A stretch of DNA of 64,000 nucleotides from Persicitalea sp038235275 (GTDB taxonomy: Bacteria > Bacteroidota > Bacteroidia > Cytophagales > Spirosomataceae): NCBI GenBank assembly GCA_038235275.1, contig JBBSUC010000017.1, positions 34,030-98,029 of the forward strand, written 5' to 3'. This document shows positions 16,601 through 22,159 of the stretch, piece by piece; within the stretch, counting starts at the first letter, position 1; every line of letters starts with the position of its first letter. The notes under the pieces are model-generated. The model was not told the DNA's origin. It ran no database searches and was given only the letters and a program-made list of their open reading frames with translations. The translations under genes and the position numbers were made by a program.

Positions 16601-19592
16601 GGCTTCGGCTACGATTACGGTAGGCAAGCCAGCCACGCCGACGATTTCGGCCTCGGCCAGCAGCATCTGCTTCAACAGCCCCGTTACGCTGACAGCTACC
16701 GGTTGCAGCCAGGGATACATTATCTGGTCGAATGGCCTGGTGGGTAGCAGTATCACTATCTCGCCTGCCGCCACGACGACCTTTACCGCGCAGTGCTGCA
16801 CCTCGACCTACTGTAAGAGCGATGCTTCAGCACCAGTAACGGTGACGGTAGGACCGAAGGTGGTTAAGCCGCTGACGCAAAACCTGACCAATGTCTGTCC
16901 GTTCAAAACGGTAGACCTGACGGCGGGAGTGACCAGCTCACCAAAGAGCGAGGGTGGTATGTTTGTCTATCGCACGGGCAATACGCCGGAGTCGGCTACC
17001 GTGGCTGACCCAGCCAAAGCGGGTGCCGGAACCTACTATGTGTTTGAGAAAACGACGACCGGCTGCTTCAGCGGTGCCTCGGTAATCATTGTGACGATCA
17101 CCAACTGTGACAACACAACGCCTTGCGAAACTAACCCAGCAACGGCGGATGCCGGAGTGGATGCCACAATTTGCGCGGCGACCACTTACAAGCTGGCTGG
17201 TACAATAGGTGGTGCCGCGTCGAGCGGCATGTGGACGACCAGCGGAACGGGTAATTTCGACAACTCCGCTTCGCTAACCGCGACCTACACGCCTTCGCTG
17301 GCCGACATGCAGAGTGGTGAAGTAATGCTGACTCTGACGACGAACGATCCCGACGGGCCCAACGGCAACTGCGTGGCTGGTTCGGACAAAGTGAAGCTCA
17401 CGCTGGAGTCCATCAAGATCAAGACGGGCATCGCCATTAACGGCGTAGCCAAGACCGACACGGCAGCGACCACGCTGAACATTTGTGCGGGTGACTCGAT
17501 CACGATTATGGCTACGGATCCAGGTGCTTTCGCTTATAAGCTGAATGGCGTGACTTCTACAACGGGTAACTCGTTCGTCGTGAAAACGAGCGGTACTTAC
17601 ACGGTAACGATGGCTAACCAAGAGGGTTGTTCTTCGATGCCCTCAGCCAGGGTAATCGTAAACGCGAGTGCTCCGATGATGAAGCCAGTCGTTTCCAACA
17701 AACGGAACACCTGCCCATCCACCACGGTGGATCTGACTACTGCGGTTGTCGGGTTGCCGGCTGATGGCAACAGCTTCATCTATCGGATCGGCACTTCGCC
17801 CACTTCCGATGCCGTAGCCTCACCCGCTACGGTGGGTACCGGAACCTACTATGTATTCGAGAAATCGGACGCAGGTTGTTTCAGCATCCCGGCGAAAGTG
17901 GAGGTGAGCATCATCGACTGCGCCATCGACAAAGACTCTACCGATCTTGAGATTGTCAAGACTGTAGACAAGACGACGGTGGCCAAGGGTGGTCAGGCTA
18001 CGTACTCGATCAAAATCAAGAATAATGGCTCTATCGACGCGACCAACATCACGGTCATCGACATCCTGCCCGCCGGCTTGAAGTACATTGCTGGTACGGG
18101 TTACGACATCGACGGCAACGTGATCAAGGGAGTTATTCCTAAAATTGCCGCCAACGATAGCGTGGTGTTTAGCTGCCTGGTAGATGTCATCGGTGAGGGC
18201 ACCATCAAGAACGTGGCCCAAATCGCTAACCTGGATCAGCGCGACTACAACCCGGCCAATGATAAGTCGGAGGTCGATCTGATCGCAACGGGTGCGCCGT
18301 TGGCTCACGAAAACTCCATCGGGGTTGCCAAGCAGGCAGGCACGCCGCTTGAAATTACCCCTGGCGTGTACGATGTGCCTTACACCATTATGGTGAAAAA
18401 CCTGGGTGTGAACGATCTGACTAATGTGCAGGTGGTCGACGACCTATCGCTGACCTTTGGCAACGGTGCCACGATCGTACCGGGAAGCATCGACGTAAAA
18501 GCGGATCTGGGATTGGTCGTCAACACAGCCTACACCGGCGAAGGTGCCAACACCAATCTGTTGGTCGATACGGAGAGCACTTTGCCAAAGGGCGCGATTC
18601 GTGACATCTTCCTGACGGTTCGGGTAGACGTGACAGGAGCCACCACCACCACGTTCAACAACGTGGCGATAGGATCAGCTATGGGTGCAGCAAACGTCGT
18701 AGTAACGGATAGCTCCACTGCTGGTAGCAATCCTGACCCTGACAACGACCAGGATCCGACCAACGACAGCGAGCCGACGCCCATCGTGCTGAACAACGTA
18801 CCGGGTGAGTCGGTAATCGGGATAGCCCTTTCGGTGAAAGACACCGTGCGCCAGTCCAATGGCAGCTACAACATCACCTATATGGCGATTGTGAAAAACT
18901 TCGGTACGGGGGTTCTCACCAACGTCCAGGTTACCGATTCGCTGTCGCAGGTATTTAATACGAAAACGGGGGCCAAGTTCACAAAAGTTGGCACGCCTAT
19001 TGCAAGCGATATAAGTGAATTGGCAATCAACCAGAGTTTCGACGGGGTCAATGACCTGGAACTGCTCGTTAGCCCGAACAGCCGCCTGAACGCCGGAGCA
19101 TCCGACACGCTGACCTTCACGATCAACGTTTCGACCGATGGCCGCCAGACACCTTTCACCAACTGGGTGTACGCTTCGGCCAAATCCGGTGAGAAGGTGG
19201 TGACGGATAAATCGACCAACGGACTGCTGGCTGACCTGAACGGCAACGGTGACCCAACCGAAGCGACGGAGAACCTCGGCACGCCACTTGTAATACCCGG
19301 CGGTACGGAACTCTTCATCCCCGAAGGTTTCTCGCCCAACGGAGACGGCATCAACGATGTGTTCGTGATTCGCAATGTACCAGTCGGCAAGCGCGTGACG
19401 CTTGAAATTTACAACCGCTGGATGACGCAGGTGTACAAAGACAGCGACTACAAGAACGACTGGACGGGTATCGCCAACAATGGCCTCCGCGTTGGAAACA
19501 CAGCCCAGGGATTGCCCGACGGAACGTACTTCTACGTAGTGAAAATCGAGGATGGCAAACAATACGTCAGATACATGACCATAACCAGATAA
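10641..19592 (+). CDS. Giant T9SS-secreted adhesin: DUF11 domains, 12 Ig-like repeats, type-B C-terminal sorting domain
   Basis: From ATG 10641 this is about 2,983 aa; an ATG at 10326 would add 105 residues. A long signal region ends in VLFLMTLGTTWAQ. In order (nt, approximate): two DUF11 domains (10,880-11,950), an SdrD-B-like domain (GSIGDFVWLDTNNNGVQD, 11,970-12,340), mixed Ig-like modules (12,345-13,410), two DUF11 (13,415-14,155), and twelve 74-residue Ig-like repeats (14,160-16,860). More Ig-like modules follow (16,861-17,930), then three DUF11-like domains (17,935-19,270). The C-terminus is a CHU_C/type-B T9SS sorting domain (FIPEGFSPNGDGINDVFVI). Known biology of the family: export by T9SS and attachment at the cell surface, for adhesion or gliding. 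It is followed 4 bp later by its expected PorP/SprF partner. Confidence 0.9.
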   Translation: MNTPLLPEKLTHFFGTVIAILVSAVSSSVSKASFKNEQPLAIVRPTLLRQIAESVLAGKLQTRVISFVVLFLMTLGTTWAQVDLSLSKSIDKSKPAIGDVVTYTVTVKNSGILPATGVMVKDSLPLGGVSYLGNVLTRGGIGFTQNAGIGMWDVGTVEPGDSAILNITATVLTQGVFFNVAEVFAMDQDDIDSSPNDGALDQDDLASTCFSVPIDYFAGDEFDVDVPSGYRGVVWSYNGIAIKDSVLVDGKVRARVNADSSLSIMGPGSYTFIFTVGVSCPASGCCAIEIVDGPIFDLALNKNLAPGQASLVKPGDIVNFRLYVKNEGNIPATQIALTDSLPAGLSIAPGETTWTANGVGNILTLNTPIPGPLAPGDSIFVDVAVQVSSGFTGNGLTNYAQIQDAKDGDGNDVTDKDSTPGNGFMTGEDDDDDEPIRVSPTAYGSIGDFVWLDTNNNGVQDTGEIAGVDGVKVVLQDQDMMAIDSVLTAGGGKYLFDSLVSGTYFVKFFAPSGQTFVTPKQGGDPTKDSDAGASGVLGKTKAITIDTSEAVDDTLRNNPNIDAGIAPQCPTITLTASPDQEICVGGTVMLSATSSVEGVTINWYYAAIGNKPPFATTTSGDSLNLNPTSTTTYYLEATTEEGCKSDRTPITVIVNAKPATPTCIGNITNVCPDSTVDLTKITISPISIVGGVFEWRVGPSTTSALVADPTKATAGKYYLFEKSPTGCYSNPAVIVVNIVSCDCQLVYDVNAGADQEVCAGSPVSVTATLTGTATGITWTTTGTGTFASTSALTTTYTASAADIAAGNVILTATTEDPDGNGTCAPKMDALSIVINPVPAPAFGVACDDTLVCLGKSTKLISFAPGATIRWYTTATGGTAFGSTPSGGKLVVTPTGTTTYYAEAISDKGCVSAERTPVTVVVKPCFSDLAVVKSVLTPGPYSPGQEINYSVTVNNLGIGNAKSVTVKDIFPSTLTYVSSAPVGEYNNGSGIWTIGDLTNGSNRVLVITAKIKDSAAGSITNTAIVGSPDNDPGNTANDTSSVTIEVGNIADLMLAKKASKVNPVTGETITYTLEVTNDGPQKASKVEVTDQLPAGLEFVSSTDFSKTGNILKGMIASIAIGETKSLTFEAKVTGTGAIKNIAQISKSDQKDPDSTPGNGYINGEDDEASVTVNVGCPTIEPPIIACAETNVCAGTSIKLTSVGCKNGTVQWSNGMTGASITVVVNETTSFTAICKVGECESAPSNPITVKVAVPVKPVLASNVSEVCAGGSATLTASNCNGIVKWSTGATGSPLVVTPTETTTYTAFCQKGECVSETASITIKIGQPGPPPIVTCGKMEICPGESVTLTAHECEGTVKWSNGATGTSITVSPATTTSYTAKCVTGTCESVESEQHTITVTTPQAPIIASSNTTVCPGGTATLTATGCVGTVKWSNGQTGNSIVVTLNATKSFTAICKTEACESGESNILTIKVVAPTAPIITSDKTVICAGDSITLTATGCTTTTKWSNGATGATIRVSPTTTTVYAAVCKLEGCTSDISNKITINVNTAGAPPVIAASKPEICAGEEVTLTATGCMGTVKWSNGTEGASIKVNPATTTSYTAICKTTNSTCASGPSNAVTIKVGTPTAPVLTANKLTICLGEEVTLTATGCTGTVKWDNGMTGVSIKVSPTAATIYGATCDKGVCMSEKATITIDVTTTPPPTVICSTDSICKGESLTLLIQNCEGTAKWSTGQTGEAIVVTPMVTTSYTATCVANGCESASSIQYKITVVEPVKPILTASKTTINVGESTTITAAGCNGRLEWSNAGAGDSIRVSPTATTTYTAICLVKECASDTAKITIKVNECKVEASVVSASAPTVCVGSNVTLTATGCINTVVWSNGQTGPSITVALSTTTTFTATCKKDETCMSPVSNAVTVSVTKLEAPTLTVSSSQICVGDSVKLTAVGCQGEVMWSNGTIGASMYVKPTVTTSYTAICKLGACESSPSASATITVGKPATPTISASASSICFNSPVTLTATGCSQGYIIWSNGLVGSSITISPAATTTFTAQCCTSTYCKSDASAPVTVTVGPKVVKPLTQNLTNVCPFKTVDLTAGVTSSPKSEGGMFVYRTGNTPESATVADPAKAGAGTYYVFEKTTTGCFSGASVIIVTITNCDNTTPCETNPATADAGVDATICAATTYKLAGTIGGAASSGMWTTSGTGNFDNSASLTATYTPSLADMQSGEVMLTLTTNDPDGPNGNCVAGSDKVKLTLESIKIKTGIAINGVAKTDTAATTLNICAGDSITIMATDPGAFAYKLNGVTSTTGNSFVVKTSGTYTVTMANQEGCSSMPSARVIVNASAPMMKPVVSNKRNTCPSTTVDLTTAVVGLPADGNSFIYRIGTSPTSDAVASPATVGTGTYYVFEKSDAGCFSIPAKVEVSIIDCAIDKDSTDLEIVKTVDKTTVAKGGQATYSIKIKNNGSIDATNITVIDILPAGLKYIAGTGYDIDGNVIKGVIPKIAANDSVVFSCLVDVIGEGTIKNVAQIANLDQRDYNPANDKSEVDLIATGAPLAHENSIGVAKQAGTPLEITPGVYDVPYTIMVKNLGVNDLTNVQVVDDLSLTFGNGATIVPGSIDVKADLGLVVNTAYTGEGANTNLLVDTESTLPKGAIRDIFLTVRVDVTGATTTTFNNVAIGSAMGAANVVVTDSSTAGSNPDPDNDQDPTNDSEPTPIVLNNVPGESVIGIALSVKDTVRQSNGSYNITYMAIVKNFGTGVLTNVQVTDSLSQVFNTKTGAKFTKVGTPIASDISELAINQSFDGVNDLELLVSPNSRLNAGASDTLTFTINVSTDGRQTPFTNWVYASAKSGEKVVTDKSTNGLLADLNGNGDPTEATENLGTPLVIPGGTELFIPEGFSPNGDGINDVFVIRNVPVGKRVTLEIYNRWMTQVYKDSDYKNDWTGIANNGLRVGNTAQGLPDGTYFYVVKIEDGKQYVRYMTITR
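14160..16860 (+). repeat. Twelve tandem ~74-residue Ig-like repeats inside the adhesin
   Basis: Each unit runs roughly as: x-C-x-G-(D/E)-S-x-T-L-T-A-x-x-C, then a turn, KWSNGxTG, a strand xSIxVxP, TTTSYTAxC, a short loop with a fourth Cys, and an ITIKV strand. I count twelve consecutive units of about 220-230 nt. The units are clearly related but diverged at nucleotide level, so this is an old array, not a fresh expansion. Eleven of the twelve keep all four cysteines; the ninth unit has Asn in place of the first (TTINVGES). Confidence 0.9.
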
Positions 19593-19596
19593 GACT

Positions 19597-20613
19597 ATGA
19601 CACGGAATTCTAGAATCAAGCAATGGACTGCTCTCGTACTGCTGACCTTAACGGTCGGCAGTACCGAAGTCCTCGCCCAGCAGGACAAAATGTACTCACA
19701 ATACATGTTCAATATGATGGCGCTCAATCCGGCCTACGCCGGTAGCCGCGATGTGCTGAGTGCGACAGGTCTCTACCGAAACCAGTGGGTCAACGTGGAC
19801 GGAGCACCCAAGACGATGACCGTTACCCTCGATGCGCCAATCAACAAGGAGCGGGTAGGGTTGGGAATCCAGCTATTCAACGACCAGATCGGTCTGCAGA
19901 ACGAAACGGGGATTTACGCCTCCTACGCCTTCCGTATCAAGGTAGGCGAGCGTTCGACGCTGGCGCTGGGATTGCAGGCGGGAGCCACGAGTTTCAGGTG
20001 GAGCCTGAGCGAAGCGGTTCTTGCACCGGGTGGTGGGGCAGATCCGGCGTTCAGCCAGAACATTTCCAAAATTCTGCCCAACTTCGGGACGGGCGTATTT
20101 ATCAGCAATGACAAGAGCTATCTTGGAATCTCGGTACCGCAATTGATTGCCAACAACCTGAGCGATTACAATGTCGGCGACAACCGGGCCAAGCAGAAAC
20201 GTCACGCTTACCTTATGTCGGGTTTCGTCATCGGGTTGGGAACTACGCTCAAACTGAAACCCTCACTACTGGTGAAGTACGCCGATGGTGCGCCGCTGGG
20301 CATGGATGGTAACCTGAACCTCTGGCTGAACGACCGTGTCGCTATTGGTACTTCCTACCGCCACAATCAGTGGAGTACGCTCAATAATAGCAGCGGTACC
20401 GGCAAGGATATCAATAATTACATTAGTGATGCCGTGGTGGGTATGGTAGAAATACAAATCACCGATCAGTTTCGGATGGGCTACGCCTACGACATGATGC
20501 TGAACGGGCTTAAGCAGTCTAATATTGGCATAAACTCCGGCAGTCACGAACTTATGCTCCGGTATGAGTTTGGCTACGGCAAAAGCAAGATTCTGACGCC
20601 GCGTTACTTCTAA
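19597..20613 (+). CDS. Type IX secretion system membrane protein, PorP/SprF family
   Basis: The protein has 338 aa. A signal peptide ends at about residue 28 (EVLAQ). The family opening follows: QDKMYSQYMFNMMALNPAYAG. The rest is an amphipathic beta-strand pattern typical of an outer-membrane barrel, ending in ELMLRYEFGYGKSKILTPRYF. SprF-type proteins help deliver type-B (CHU_C) adhesins to the surface, and the genes are usually paired. Here it follows the adhesin stop by only 4 bp, so it is almost certainly the dedicated partner. A terminator-like hairpin follows at 20660. Confidence 0.93.
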   Translation: MTRNSRIKQWTALVLLTLTVGSTEVLAQQDKMYSQYMFNMMALNPAYAGSRDVLSATGLYRNQWVNVDGAPKTMTVTLDAPINKERVGLGIQLFNDQIGLQNETGIYASYAFRIKVGERSTLALGLQAGATSFRWSLSEAVLAPGGGADPAFSQNISKILPNFGTGVFISNDKSYLGISVPQLIANNLSDYNVGDNRAKQKRHAYLMSGFVIGLGTTLKLKPSLLVKYADGAPLGMDGNLNLWLNDRVAIGTSYRHNQWSTLNNSSGTGKDINNYISDAVVGMVEIQITDQFRMGYAYDMMLNGLKQSNIGINSGSHELMLRYEFGYGKSKILTPRYF

Positions 20614-20659
20614 CAACAGAAAAGGAACCAATCGCTCAGGGCGGTTGTGCTTGTCAAAC

Positions 20660-20717
20660 AAGGTATATTCTCCGATACGACTGCTGTGCAGTTGGCGTGG
20701 AATATACCTTTTTTTTT
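20660..20717 (+). terminator. Terminator after the adhesin-porP/sprF operon
   Basis: Arms AAGGTATATTC (20660-20670) and GAATATACCTT (20700-20710) pair perfectly around a 29-nt loop, with a run of T extending to 20717. This would end the adhesin-SprF transcript. Confidence 0.75.
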
Positions 20718-20769
20718 GCCCGGTTTCTTTTTTCAAAGATGGGAACCGAGTGATTTTTACCAGGAATAA

Positions 20770-21006
20770 TCACAATAGGGGAAAGTACGGGGAGAGTGAG
20801 GATGGCGCAATCAAGTTTTGTTCAATAACCGGGCAAAAGGAGCCAAAGATTACTTGGTTTTGAAGGCAATCACTGCCAAACGCATCAGCGCCAAAGGCTA
20901 CGGAGAGAGCAGACTGGTCAACGACTGCGGCGACAGTTAGCGATGCAGCGAAGAAGAACACCAAAAAAACCGCCGGACCGAAATCCGAATTATGACTTTG
21001 CAGTAG
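20770..21006 (+). pseudogene. Remnant of an OmpA-family C-terminal domain
   Basis: Frame-by-frame reading reveals an OmpA/peptidoglycan-binding domain end. From 20,803 one frame gives NQVLFNNRAKGAKDYL, then AKRISAKGYGESRLVNDCGD. It meets a TAG at 20938-20940 and continues in the same frame as RCSEEEHQKNRRTEIRIM to a TAG at 21004. Intact family members read through this point (C-x-D-G-V-x-C-x-E-E-E-H-Q-x-N-R-R-T-E). Just upstream, HNRGK (20,771 on, another frame) may be the residue of the HTDxRG motif, implying a frameshift too. No intact N-terminus exists between here and the SprF gene. OmpA proteins are frequent third members of adhesin-PorP/SprF modules, so this looks like a deleted and decayed partner. 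Confidence 0.78.
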
Positions 21007-21024
21007 TAACATTCATGTATTGCG

Positions 21025-21057
21025 AAAAGGCAGGGGATGGTTATCTTCTGCCTTTTT
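21025..21057 (+). terminator. Terminator after the OmpA remnant
   Basis: Arms AAAAGGCAG (21025-21033) and CTGCCTTTT (21048-21056) with a T run, 18 bp after the last OmpA-frame stop. It is probably the original terminator of the lost gene. Confidence 0.7.
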
Positions 21058-21144
21058 TGTTGATTTGTGGATCGGTCGGCACGGGCTGCCCCGCGCCGAA
21101 GCGGCGTTTATTCTTTTATTTGATACTCGAAAACTGGAAATGAC

Positions 21145-22047
21145 ATGTACCAACATCTGCCTATAAAAATTTTACTCTTCGGACTAGCTCTGACTTTTTC
21201 CTCCAAATCCTTCGCCCAGCGCGAAGTTCTTTACGAACAATACATCCAGAACCCGATGGCGATCAACCCGGCTTTCACGGGCGTACGGGAGGATTTTAAC
21301 ATGACCGTGTTGTTGCGGCGGCGCTGGTTTACGATTCCCAACTCTCCCATTACCCAAACCTTCTCGATGGACGGAACGATAGCCAACGGCAAGATCGGTC
21401 TGGGTTTGCAGGCTTTGAATGATCGGCTGTCGCCTTACTACACTACGGGTGTGTACGGATCCGGGGCTTATCACTGGGATGCTTCGGTGTCGTGGCGAAT
21501 TTCGCTGGGCGTGCAGGGCGGCATCAACGTGCTGCCGTTGTACGATTTTGCCTCGGGAATTTCTACCAATGGTGTGTTGGGCAGCTTCGGGGCGGGCGTT
21601 TGGGTGCGCTACGCCGAGCAGTTTTATCTGGGGATATCTAAACCAGAGCTTTTGTCACAGAACTTTGGCAGTGGTAAGCAGTCGCTTTTTGCTTACCGCC
21701 AGCCACTTTTCGTCACCGCCGGAGCTACATTCGACGCGGGCGAAAAAATGCAGGTCACGCCCAGCCTGCTCGTCGTGCAGGAAAAAGGGCTTCCGCTGCG
21801 CGTTGACGTTGGGGCACGGGCCTGGTACGACGAGAAGGTCGGTTTTGGGGCATTCTACCGCATGGCCTCCATCAACTACGTGCAGGTTTCGGGTGAGGCG
21901 CAGTTGGGAAAAAACATCCGGCTGGGCTACATCTTCAACTCGCGGGCTATTGAAAGCACCATCGTGGGCATCAATAATAACCCGCTAACCATCCACGAAC
22001 TCATGCTGAAGTTTATCCCTAGCCCCACCAAATTTCACCTGAATTGA
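21145..22047 (+). CDS. Second PorP/SprF family membrane protein
   Basis: The protein has 300 aa, somewhat shorter than the copy at 19597. The signal peptide ends at about residue 24 (KSFAQ), then REVLYEQYIQNPMAINPAFTG, the family signature. Alternating barrel strands continue to the C-terminus (ELMLKFIPSPTKFHLN). It has no adhesin of its own next to it. It may serve the same adhesin upstream or another one elsewhere. It lies downstream of two terminator-like hairpins, so it is probably transcribed separately. Confidence 0.9.
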   Translation: MYQHLPIKILLFGLALTFSSKSFAQREVLYEQYIQNPMAINPAFTGVREDFNMTVLLRRRWFTIPNSPITQTFSMDGTIANGKIGLGLQALNDRLSPYYTTGVYGSGAYHWDASVSWRISLGVQGGINVLPLYDFASGISTNGVLGSFGAGVWVRYAEQFYLGISKPELLSQNFGSGKQSLFAYRQPLFVTAGATFDAGEKMQVTPSLLVVQEKGLPLRVDVGARAWYDEKVGFGAFYRMASINYVQVSGEAQLGKNIRLGYIFNSRAIESTIVGINNNPLTIHELMLKFIPSPTKFHLN

Positions 22048-22123
22048 TGGGTCGGGAATAGGGGCTGAATTGGACTTAGCCCCGAAAAAGGTTATTTTTC
22101 TACCTTCTTTGGATTACATCGCT

Positions 22124-22131
22124 TAACTTTG
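22124..22131 (+). promoter_or_regulatory. Probable -7 element of sucA
   Basis: TAACTTTG fits TAnnTTTG and lies 28 bp before the sucA ATG, a normal leader length for this phylum. TTTG at 22108-22111 is too close to be the -33 box. Confidence 0.45.
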
Positions 22132-22159
22132 CAAGCCAAAAGAAAAAGCACCAATCGCG

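Noticed and set aside
14160..16860. Regular repeats of about 222 nt that could suggest a satellite or CRISPR-like array
   Set aside because: They are in-frame protein repeats of the adhesin, without identical short repeats or unique spacers.
18675..19727. A 350-codon open frame on the minus strand inside the adhesin
   Set aside because: It lies antisense to well-supported domains (DUF11 and CHU_C), has low-complexity composition and no recognisable fold. Other long antisense frames at 15558-16442, 8368-9237, 1721-2500 and 31820-32638 were rejected for the same reason.
20645..20863. A 72-codon plus-strand frame between the two PorP/SprF genes
   Set aside because: It runs through a terminator hairpin and only brushes the OmpA remnant in another frame; no protein features of its own.
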